In this document: positions 57,099 through 64,000 of the stretch, one piece after another
How positions within the stretch are numbered: the first letter of the stretch is position 1
Layout of the letters: the number at the start of each line of letters is the position of its first letter
From: Neobacillus niacini
GTDB taxonomy: Bacteria > Bacillota > Bacilli > Bacillales > Cytobacillaceae
Assembly: GCF_023715415.1 (NCBI RefSeq)
Contig: NZ_JAMBOB010000005.1
Location: 1-64,000, forward strand
Length of the DNA: 64,000 bases
Direction: 5' to 3'
Program-made: the position numbers and the translations under genes
Notes under the pieces: model-generated
Told to the model about the DNA's origin: nothing
The model's input: the letters and a program-made list of their open reading frames with translations, nothing else
Databases searched by the model: none

Positions 57099-57153
57099 AA
57101 TAAAAGCAACCAAGCACACGAAATATTCGCGTGCTTGGTTGCTTTTATTGTTT
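57099..57153. terminator. Strong hairpin downstream of ytzE
   Basis: A 22-bp near-perfect stem (AATAAAAGCAACCAAGCACACG with its complement at 57128-57149) with a 7-nt loop. It lies 10 nt past the ytzE stop on the minus strand and terminates with an AATAAA/TTTATT tail. It also insulates the permease promoter. Confidence 0.88.
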
Positions 57154-57162
57154 ATTCATCTA

Positions 57163-57384
57163 TTACGATGACATTTTTACTTTCTTTTGTGTTGTCGTCC
57201 ATTTTCCGCGGCTTGGGCTTATTACCAAGTCATTATAGGCTAAAACATTTAAATCTCGTTGTATGGTGCGAGGAGTGATACCAAATTCCTCTACAAGTTC
57301 TTGCGTCGTGACTGTGCCTTTATTCCGAATAAACATGTAGATGCATTTGATGCGGTTTAACATCCGGTTAGTCGAAGGTTTCAA
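57163..57384 (-). CDS. ytzE: DeoR-type winged-helix protein YtzE
   Basis: A 73-aa protein consisting almost entirely of a DeoR-type HTH: IRNKGTVTTQELVEEFGITPRTIQRDLNVLAYNDLV (~19-54). It lacks a DeoR effector domain, so it is either a minimal regulator or a domain remnant; B. subtilis YtzE has the same form. The start is TTG with GGGAGTGG upstream. Confidence 0.88.
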   Translation of the reverse strand: MKPSTNRMLNRIKCIYMFIRNKGTVTTQELVEEFGITPRTIQRDLNVLAYNDLVISPSRGKWTTTQKKVKMSS

Positions 57385-57800
57385 AAAACCACTCCCTATC
57401 CTTTTTTCAAACCTATGGCTTAATCCCTCTACCGACAGCCTCTTTGATTAGTATGTAATTTTCTTCCGCAGACAACTCCTTTTATTAATAGATAGTTGCA
57501 GTGGATACCCTGATGACTTACATATATTGTACCCGTAATTTCTGAAAATTTCCACCATTAGTGAATATTTTACATAAAACTCATCTTAACTTAACAATTA
57601 TTGTTCGGCTTTTCTCCTCCCTTACAGTATTCTTACTATAGTCTATGGTTGTGAATGTTAAGATTATGACAAATTAATTGAATTTTTAGTAAATTTATTG
57701 TATAGACCATAGCCGAAATTATTTCGTTTTTTTAGTGAATATTGATAAAATATCTGTATGGATATAAATAACAAATACCAGTATTAGGAGGGTTGCGCTA
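57385..57800. other. ytzE-pepV intergenic region
   Basis: A 416-bp gene-free, AT-rich stretch between divergent genes. TTGATA (57742-57747) and TATAAA (57763-57768) could be the pepV promoter though the 15-bp spacer is short. A weak inverted pair CTATGG/CCATAG (57643, 57708) is visible. I see no coding ORF or RNA family. Confidence 0.5.
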
Positions 57801-59216
57801 TTGTCGAAGATTAATTGGATGGAAGAGGTAGAAAAGAGAAGAGATAATCTTTTGAAAGATACACAAAATTTATTACATATTAAGAGTCTTTTAGACGAAG
57901 AAAATACGTTTCCAGACGCACCGCTCGGGAAAGGTGTTAAAGAAGCTTTAGATTTTATGCTCTCTCTTGGAGAGAAGGATGGGTTTATTCCGAAGAATGT
58001 TGGGAACTTAGCTGGCCATCTAGAATTTGGAGAGGGGGAGGAATTATTAGGCATTCTATGTCATGTTGATGTAGTCCCTGAAGGTGATGGATGGACGAGT
58101 GACCCGTTTGCTGCTGAAATTCGTGAAGGTAAACTATTTGCTCGTGGTGCCGTTGATGATAAGGGACCAACAATGGCAGCCTTTTATGCCATGAAAATAG
58201 TCAAGGAACTCGGACTGCCTCTAAATAAGCGTATCAGAATGATTATCGGAACCGATGAAGAAAGTGACTGGAGATGTGTAGATCACTATTTTGAGAATGA
58301 AGAAATGCCTACATTAGGTTTTGCTCCTGATGCTGACTTTCCAATCATAAATGCTGAAAAAGGGATTGCCGATATTGATATCGTCCAGAAGCAGCCTGTT
58401 TGGGAAGTAGGAGCGGGTACTATTGAAGTTCTAAGCTTTACCTCTGGAAAGAGGTACAACATGGTTCCTGACCATGCAATGGTGACACTAAACATCATTG
58501 GAAATCAAATGGATGTTGTACAGAGATTCACAGATTTCATGAAGCAGAATCAATTGGAATACACTTCATATGTAGAAAACGGAGAGTTAATTCTCGAGGT
58601 TAAGGGAGTATCTGCACATGGAATGGAGCCGAAGAAGGGGATTAATGCAGGTTTATTTTTAGGAGAATTTCTTTCAAAACTAGATTTAAATCCTTCAGCT
58701 TCTGATTATTTCAAATTCGTTTCAAACTATTTCTTTAATGATTCTAGAGGAGTGAGCCTAGGTGTAGCATACTCTGACGAAATTTCAGGTGAATTAACCA
58801 TCAATCCTGGGAAATTTTCATACTCACGTCACTCAGGTGGCAGCGTTGGGTTGACCTGCAGATACCCAGTTACAAATAAAATTGATGAAACCATGAAAAA
58901 GCTGGATGTCCTTTTAGAGGTAAAAGGCTTTGCCATAACAAAGTTCAAAGATACAAAACCGCATTATGTGGATGAGAATGAGTTCTTAATCCAAACCTTG
59001 AAAAAGGTATATGAAGAACAAACGGGAGAAAAATCATATTTAATAGCAATTGGCGGCGGTACGTATGCACGTTCGTTAAAATCAGGAGTGGCATTTGGCC
59101 CCTTATTTCCAGGTAGACCAGACATTGCCCACCAAAAAGATGAATATATAGATATCGATGACCTATTGAAAGCCACCGCTATTTACGCTCAAGCAATCTA
59201 TGAATTGGCTAAATAG
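57801..59216 (+). CDS. pepV: Dipeptidase PepV (M20 family, YtjP)
   Basis: A 471-aa zinc dipeptidase that hydrolyses dipeptides in the cytoplasm. M20 zinc motifs are present: CHVDVVPEGDGWTSDPF (His/Asp ligands ~87-89), ARGAVDDKGP (~113), the catalytic GTDEESDW (Glu-Glu ~150) and a C-terminal zinc His in FPGRPDIAHQKDEYI. The start is TTG at 57801, 8 nt after AGGAGGG. dat follows by 26 nt. Confidence 0.95.
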   Translation: MSKINWMEEVEKRRDNLLKDTQNLLHIKSLLDEENTFPDAPLGKGVKEALDFMLSLGEKDGFIPKNVGNLAGHLEFGEGEELLGILCHVDVVPEGDGWTSDPFAAEIREGKLFARGAVDDKGPTMAAFYAMKIVKELGLPLNKRIRMIIGTDEESDWRCVDHYFENEEMPTLGFAPDADFPIINAEKGIADIDIVQKQPVWEVGAGTIEVLSFTSGKRYNMVPDHAMVTLNIIGNQMDVVQRFTDFMKQNQLEYTSYVENGELILEVKGVSAHGMEPKKGINAGLFLGEFLSKLDLNPSASDYFKFVSNYFFNDSRGVSLGVAYSDEISGELTINPGKFSYSRHSGGSVGLTCRYPVTNKIDETMKKLDVLLEVKGFAITKFKDTKPHYVDENEFLIQTLKKVYEEQTGEKSYLIAIGGGTYARSLKSGVAFGPLFPGRPDIAHQKDEYIDIDDLLKATAIYAQAIYELAK

Positions 59217-59242
59217 CAGGAAATATAAAGGGGAATGAACAC

Positions 59243-60112
59243 ATGGAATTTGCTTTATTAAATGGAGAAATCATTGACCGTTCGGAGGCCAAGGTCGACG
59301 TTGAAGACCGAGGTTATCAATTTGGTGATGGTGTTTACGAAGTAATTCGTATCTATAATGGAAAAATGTTTACAATCGATGAACATTTAAAGAGATTTGT
59401 AAAAAGTGCTGAGAGCATAGGAATTTCTATCCCATTTATCAGTCAGCAATTAGCAGAAATGTTAGAGGTACTCCTTATTAAAAACAATCTTGAAACCGGA
59501 AATATCTATATGCAGGTTACTAGAGGGACTGCACCAAGAAATCATGTATTTCCAACTGGTAATGTGGCTCCTACCCTTATCGCCTATACCATTAAGGGAG
59601 TAAGACCGCTTGAGAATCTGAAATCTGGTGTAAAAGCAATCGTGACGGAGGATCTTCGCTGGCTGCGCTGTGATATAAAGAGCTTAAATTTGCTTGGAAA
59701 TCTATTAGCAAAACAAAAAGCCAGTGAGCAGGGCTGTTTCGAAGCGATTCAGCACCGTGGTCAGGATGTTACCGAAGGCAGCTCTTCCAATATTTTTATT
59801 GTGAAAAATGGGAGTGTTATAACCCATGAATCGAACAATTTAATATTAAAAGGAATAACAAAGGATGTTATTTTAGAACTTTGTATAAAAAATAATATCC
59901 AGGTGCAGGAACGGACATTTACTTTGGCTGAAATGGAAGATGCAGAGGAAGTATTTCTATCTAGTACAACAGCTGAAGTTATGCCGATTATTGAAATTGA
60001 TGGAAAGATAATAAGAGAAGGTGTCCCTGGACCAATTACTCGAAAATTACAAGGATTATTTGAGAAAGAAATTGAAAAACAATGTGGTCTACTTGTGGAT
60101 AAAGTAGTCTAG
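59243..60112 (+). CDS. dat: D-amino acid aminotransferase Dat
   Basis: A 289-aa fold-type IV PLP enzyme that makes D-glutamate/D-alanine. YQFGDGVYEVIRIYNG (~25-40) is the family start; PLP Lys is in CDIKSLNLLGN (~145), followed by TEGSSSNIFIV and the phosphate-binding LSSTTAEVMPI. AAGGGGAATG lies upstream. It probably forms an operon with pepV, linking peptide use and cell-wall D-amino acids. Confidence 0.94.
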   Translation: MEFALLNGEIIDRSEAKVDVEDRGYQFGDGVYEVIRIYNGKMFTIDEHLKRFVKSAESIGISIPFISQQLAEMLEVLLIKNNLETGNIYMQVTRGTAPRNHVFPTGNVAPTLIAYTIKGVRPLENLKSGVKAIVTEDLRWLRCDIKSLNLLGNLLAKQKASEQGCFEAIQHRGQDVTEGSSSNIFIVKNGSVITHESNNLILKGITKDVILELCIKNNIQVQERTFTLAEMEDAEEVFLSSTTAEVMPIIEIDGKIIREGVPGPITRKLQGLFEKEIEKQCGLLVDKVV

Positions 60113-60120
60113 AATGAGGG

Positions 60121-60150
60121 CGTGCACTGTTGTGGTGCACGTTTTCTTTG
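60121..60150 (+). terminator. Terminator of pepV-dat
   Basis: CGTGCAC pairs with GTGCACG across 7 nt and is followed by TTTTCTTTG, 8 nt past the dat stop. Confidence 0.85.
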
Positions 60151-60218
60151 TATTAAGCTATAAAATACATACATGATGTGAAAAATAGTCTAAAATAAGA
60201 TAAGGAATGATAAGTATA

Positions 60219-60794
60219 ATGCAGCAAACACATTTTTTCTTTGCCGTAAAACTTCCTGAAGACATAAAATTACTCATTAAAGAAACGTGCGATAAGTTAA
60301 GAGAAACTCTCCCTTTCAGCACCTGGGTTCATCATGAAGATTTACATATTACCTTAGCTTTTTTAGGAAATGCACCTGCTGATAAACTGTCCAATGTGGT
60401 CGATAAAGTAAATGCAGACTTAAGCGGGACAAGGGGATTTCGTTTAGAAATGAACAAGCTGGGAATCTTCGGAAAAGAAGAATCACCCCGTATCTTTTGG
60501 CTGGACACAAAGGAAAGTAATGAGCTTTTGACTCTGAGGGAAAAAGTGTTTACAGCCTGCATAGAAGCTGGTTTTCAACTTGAAACTAGGCCGTTTAAAC
60601 CTCATATTACCCTTGCCCGAAAGTGGACGGGTTCTCAACACTTTCATAAAAACCTCTTAGATGTGTGGATGGAACTACAACCAGAACCACTCCTATTTAA
60701 CATAAACGAGGTAGTTTTATACCAAACACATCTTGATAAGACACCAAAATACGAGCCAAAAACAATATTCCAATTAGAAAAAGAGATAAATTAA
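60219..60794 (+). CDS. thpR: RNA 2',3'-cyclic phosphodiesterase ThpR
   Basis: A 191-aa 2H phosphoesterase (LigT/ThpR, YtlP in B. subtilis) opening 2',3'-cyclic phosphates on RNA. Two HxT motifs are present: HITLAFLG (~46) and HITLARKW (~133). ATG 60219 (MQQTHFFFAVKLP) fits the family start; ATG 60207 also is in frame but abuts the AAGGA site. The lipid kinase gene follows 19 nt later. Confidence 0.9.
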   Translation: MQQTHFFFAVKLPEDIKLLIKETCDKLRETLPFSTWVHHEDLHITLAFLGNAPADKLSNVVDKVNADLSGTRGFRLEMNKLGIFGKEESPRIFWLDTKESNELLTLREKVFTACIEAGFQLETRPFKPHITLARKWTGSQHFHKNLLDVWMELQPEPLLFNINEVVLYQTHLDKTPKYEPKTIFQLEKEIN

Positions 60795-60813
60795 CGAGAT
60801 AAAGGTTGGTTGT

Positions 60814-61746
60814 ATGAAGCAAATCTATTTTATTATCAATCCTAAGGCTAGAAACGGCTATAGTTTAAAGGTATGGGGAAAAGTTGAAACAAAACTAATG
60901 GATGATAAGATACCTTACTTGGCTTTCTTTACAGAATACCATGGTCATGCAATCAAGCTTGCCACACAAATTGCACAGGAGAATAAGGAGAAAAAAGTCA
61001 TTATTGCGCTCGGCGGTGATGGAACAATAAGCGAAGTCATGAACGGGATTGCAAGTCATAACCATATCACTCTGGGATTTGTGCCCGGAGGTTCAGGCAA
61101 TGATTTCTCGAGAGGGTTTCAGATCCCTGCAAATCCAGAAGAAGCGTTAAAGGTGATTCTTAGATTAATGAAGGAAGAAGTACCTTCGATTGATATTGGA
61201 AAGATTACCATGAAGGATGATTCTGAGCATTATTTTATTAATAATATGGGGGCAGGGTTTGACGCATTTATTTCCTATGAAGTGAACCATTCAAAAACAA
61301 AAGCTTGGCTCAATAAACTATCTTTAGGCCGGTTGGTTTATGTGTATTTTTTACTAAAAAAACTCTTTTCTTATAAATGTACAACAATTGATTTATCAAT
61401 TGACGGCAGTAGGCATATACTTGAAAAAACATGGTTTGTAACTGTTTCCAATCAACCCTATTACGGGGGAGGAATGATGATTGCGCCTAATGCCGTCCCA
61501 GATGATGGCCTCTTAGATATTACAGTCGTTCATCGGTTATCAAAATTAAAGCTATTATTGGTTTTTATTAGCGTATTTTGGGGTAAGCATATACATTTTA
61601 AAGAGGTAAAAACATTCAAGGGGCAAATGGTTACCATTCATTCCCAATCCTCCTTATATGTCCATGCTGACGGTGAGGATATTGGGTTTACTCCACTAAA
61701 TATTCACGTACAAACAAAAACACTTAAGGTGTTAACGAGGGTGTGA
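60814..61746 (+). CDS. ytlR: Diacylglycerol kinase-family lipid kinase YtlR
   Basis: A 310-aa DagK/YegS-type lipid kinase. It has IINPKARNGYS at the N-terminus, the GGDGTISEVMNG nucleotide loop (~69), VPGGSGNDFSRG (~90) and INNMGAGFDAF. The C-terminal domain has YYGGGMMIAPNAVPDDGLLDI. Substrate is unknown; DgkB is a separate essential DAG kinase in bacilli. TAAAGGTTGG lies before the ATG. Confidence 0.9.
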   Translation: MKQIYFIINPKARNGYSLKVWGKVETKLMDDKIPYLAFFTEYHGHAIKLATQIAQENKEKKVIIALGGDGTISEVMNGIASHNHITLGFVPGGSGNDFSRGFQIPANPEEALKVILRLMKEEVPSIDIGKITMKDDSEHYFINNMGAGFDAFISYEVNHSKTKAWLNKLSLGRLVYVYFLLKKLFSYKCTTIDLSIDGSRHILEKTWFVTVSNQPYYGGGMMIAPNAVPDDGLLDITVVHRLSKLKLLLVFISVFWGKHIHFKEVKTFKGQMVTIHSQSSLYVHADGEDIGFTPLNIHVQTKTLKVLTRV

Positions 61747-61783
61747 AATACGCAAGAAACTGATCTGAAAGAGAGGAAATCGA

Positions 61784-63931
61784 ATGAACTCCAATGACCG
61801 TAATTTCCAAGCCTATTTAGATGAGATGGATATCATTACGATACTTCTTCCACTTACCTATCACCATGGATTGTCTTCCACATTCTCAATTTTAGATGAA
61901 ACACAAAAAGTATTAACCTTGCAAATTATTAAAAAACAACAAATAGAAAATTATAATAAATATATTTGTCGGCTTGCTGAGGAAATTTCTTTTGGTCATC
62001 CTTATTGGATTATTGATGAGCATGGTGGAAAAACTGATTTACAAATTGGTGCAGTCATTCGAACAGCTCGATTTGATGACCGTTTTTTCTATGATGGAAA
62101 TGACTTAGGTGTTAGATTTGTGGAAGGTCAAACACAATTTAAATTATGGTCACCCACAGCTGCTCAGGTAAAATTAAAATTAAGACAGCCAAACAGCACC
62201 TTCTCTGAAATCATCAAGATGAGACGTGAAGAAAAAGGTGTATGGTCAGTACTAGTTCATTCAGATTTAGAACTTTATCAATATACGTTCTTAGTCCTAG
62301 TAAATCAGGAATGGCGTGAATCTGTTGATCCTTATGCCGCTAGTGTCACAGCAAACGGGGAGCTTGGAGTAGTTGTGAATTTAGAGAAGACCCGCAGACA
62401 GAAACCTTACTTACCTCCTTTTGAAAATCCAGTAGATGCGATTATCTATGAGACACACATCAGGGATTTCACCATCCACCCTGATAGCGGTGTCAAACAT
62501 AAAGGACTCTATTTAGGTGCTGGTGAGCTAAATACAAAAGGAAAAGATGGTGAACCTACTGGAATCTCTTATGTAAAGGATTTAGGAGTCACTCACATTG
62601 AATTCCTGCCTTTCAATGATTTTGCAGGAGTGGATGAAACAGAGCCTAATAAAGAGTATAACTGGGGATATAATCCCCTTCACTTTAATGTACCAGAGGG
62701 CTCCTATTCATCCAATCCTTCCGACCCTTATGCACGAATCATAGAACTCAAACAATTAATTGATAACATCCATAGCCAAGGAATAAGAGTTATTATGGAT
62801 GTGGTTTACAACCATGTATTTATCAGAGAAACCTCATCCTTTGAAAAAGTAGTGCCAGGTTATTACTTTCGACATAATGAACTTGGTTTTCCATCGAATG
62901 GAACAGGAGTTGGAAATGATATTGCCTCAGAGCGGAAAATGGTAAGAAAGTTCATTTTGGACTCCATCCGCTTTTGGATGGAAGAATATCATATTGACGG
63001 TTTTCGCTTTGATTTAATGGGGATATTGGATATTGATACAATGAAGGAAGTCAGAAAGACGTGTGACAGCATTCAAGAGGGAGCCCTCATTATCGGTGAA
63101 GGGTGGAACCTGAATACGCCGCTCCCCATTGACAAAAAAGCAATTCTTCGAAATCAATCGAAGCTTCCCAGCATCGCCCAATTTAATGATAAGTTTCGGG
63201 ATACGATAAAGGGTAATACTTTTTATTTATATGATAAAGGGTATGTGCTTGGAAACGAGCATTACTATGAGGACGCAAAAGAGGTCCTTGCTGGGAGTGT
63301 AGGAATAGATAAAGAAGAAAGTTGGCTTCTAGCAAATCCTTCACAATCTGTGAATTATGTTGAATGTCATGATAATCACACTTTGTGGGATAAACTACTT
63401 TCCTGTCTACCGGATATGGACGAATTACTCCATATCAAATATCATAGGCTTGCAACAGGTCTTGTCATACTATCTCAGGGTATTCCTTTTCTTCACAGCG
63501 GTCAGGAGTTCTTTCGTACTAAGCGAGGTGATGGGAACAGTTACAAATCTCCGGACCATATCAACCGGCTCGATTGGAATCGCAAGCAGCTATACTCAGA
63601 TAATGTAAAATATATTAAAGGTTTAATACAAATAAGAAAACAGTTTCCATGCTTCCGGCTAAAGACGGGTGACGCAATACGGAATTATATTCAGGTTTTA
63701 CCGCTGCCAATTCCTCTCGTTGGATATCGTATTCAAAATAAAAATCATGATTTCCGTGAAGTACTTTTACTAATTAATCCTTTAAGGAGTAAACAGACTA
63801 TCCAGATTCCTGATGGCAGATGGAGTGTTCTCGCTGATGAAAAAAAAGTGGAAATTTCCACCAAACAGGTTGTATCGGGGAAAGAAATGGTGCTAGAACC
63901 AGTTTGTTTAACCATTTTAGCAAAAAAATAG
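61784..63931 (+). CDS. amyX: Type I pullulanase AmyX
   Basis: A 715-aa debranching enzyme that hydrolyses alpha-1,6 bonds in pullulan and limit dextrins. It has no signal peptide, so it is cytoplasmic. A CBM48-like domain (FKLWSPTAAQVKLKL, ~120) precedes a GH13 barrel with the pullulanase signature YNWGYNP (~285), nucleophile DGFRFDLMG (~400), acid IGEGWN and CHDNHTLWDK. It could debranch glycogen made by the glg genes ~52 kb upstream. GAGAGG lies before the ATG. Confidence 0.95.
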   Translation: MNSNDRNFQAYLDEMDIITILLPLTYHHGLSSTFSILDETQKVLTLQIIKKQQIENYNKYICRLAEEISFGHPYWIIDEHGGKTDLQIGAVIRTARFDDRFFYDGNDLGVRFVEGQTQFKLWSPTAAQVKLKLRQPNSTFSEIIKMRREEKGVWSVLVHSDLELYQYTFLVLVNQEWRESVDPYAASVTANGELGVVVNLEKTRRQKPYLPPFENPVDAIIYETHIRDFTIHPDSGVKHKGLYLGAGELNTKGKDGEPTGISYVKDLGVTHIEFLPFNDFAGVDETEPNKEYNWGYNPLHFNVPEGSYSSNPSDPYARIIELKQLIDNIHSQGIRVIMDVVYNHVFIRETSSFEKVVPGYYFRHNELGFPSNGTGVGNDIASERKMVRKFILDSIRFWMEEYHIDGFRFDLMGILDIDTMKEVRKTCDSIQEGALIIGEGWNLNTPLPIDKKAILRNQSKLPSIAQFNDKFRDTIKGNTFYLYDKGYVLGNEHYYEDAKEVLAGSVGIDKEESWLLANPSQSVNYVECHDNHTLWDKLLSCLPDMDELLHIKYHRLATGLVILSQGIPFLHSGQEFFRTKRGDGNSYKSPDHINRLDWNRKQLYSDNVKYIKGLIQIRKQFPCFRLKTGDAIRNYIQVLPLPIPLVGYRIQNKNHDFREVLLLINPLRSKQTIQIPDGRWSVLADEKKVEISTKQVVSGKEMVLEPVCLTILAKK

Positions 63932-63946
63932 TTTATTCAGTTGTAC

Positions 63947-63975
63947 TTGACGACCTAGGCTAATTAAAATAAAAT
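63947..63975 (+). promoter_or_regulatory. Sigma-A-type promoter at the window edge
   Basis: TTGACG (63947-63952), a 17-bp spacer and TAAAAT (63970-63975) make a near-consensus promoter on the plus strand, presumably for a gene beyond 64000. No terminator is visible after amyX. Confidence 0.7.
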
Positions 63976-64000
63976 TTACTATGATGGCTATTGTGTGTAA

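Noticed and set aside
57601..57720. Inverted repeat CTATGG/CCATAG in the ytzE-pepV gap as a structured RNA
   Set aside because: Six-bp arms 60 nt apart in AT-rich DNA are expected by chance.

Overview
This window is a chromosomal segment of a low-GC, endospore-forming Bacillaceae bacterium. The gene order is largely that of Bacillus subtilis (rrn/trnB, glg, men, then the ytiB to amyX neighbourhood). Cse60, YtpB and bacillar small proteins are present, and strong Shine-Dalgarno sequences with many TTG starts fit the same group. The nrfHA pair, absent from B. subtilis, suggests a nitrate/nitrite-ammonifying relative (a Neobacillus-like lineage is my guess, not shown).

Layout. 1-2676: 3' end of a 23S gene, 5S, and a 21-tRNA cluster in the order I recall for B. 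subtilis trnB, interrupted by a 140-bp duplication carrying the 5' end of tRNA-fMet. 2690-3236: a non-coding tandem array with a 52-bp period. 3690-11602: glycogen operon glgBCDAP. 11753-20955: menaquinone genes, menA (minus) and menFDHB/menEC (plus). 20988-29337: small conserved genes, an orphan ZnuA-type lipoprotein behind a Zur-like box, a beta-carbonic anhydrase, YidD, LuxS, a Nudix hydrolase and a nitrate/sulfonate-type ABC importer. 29375-34823: pckA (minus), metK behind an S-box riboswitch, and asnB. 34869-39731: hexapeptide protein, YtpA/YtpB lipid-terpenoid genes and the YtqA/YtqB tRNA-modification pair. 39848-42903: a predicted anaerobic nitrite-ammonification locus with an exported protein of unknown function followed by nrfH and nrfA, behind two perfect Fnr/CRP-type palindromes. 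43415-43590: a second 52-bp-period palindromic array of unrelated sequence. 43652-44549: a frameshifted NERD gene. 44723-53747: MFS transporter, T-box leuS, rhodanese, Cse60, YtfP, YtgP/MurJ flippase, RsuA, and Dps behind a PerR-like box. 53946-64000: speD, an ATPase, an amino-acid permease, YtzE, PepV, Dat, ThpR, a lipid kinase and type I pullulanase AmyX, ending in a promoter for a gene outside the window.

Functionally the genes cover storage-glucan synthesis and breakdown (glg, amyX), the respiratory quinone that would feed electrons to NrfH/NrfA (men), SAM metabolism (metK, luxS, speD, several methyl or radical-SAM enzymes), gluconeogenesis (pckA) and metal or oxidative-stress homeostasis (ZnuA, Dps).

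The least explained structure is the pair of intergenic arrays. They share no obvious sequence, but have the same 52-bp period (about five helical turns) and the same layout of one 25-27 bp palindrome plus one spacer per unit. All gene functions are inferred by recalled family resemblance and motifs; no database search was run.
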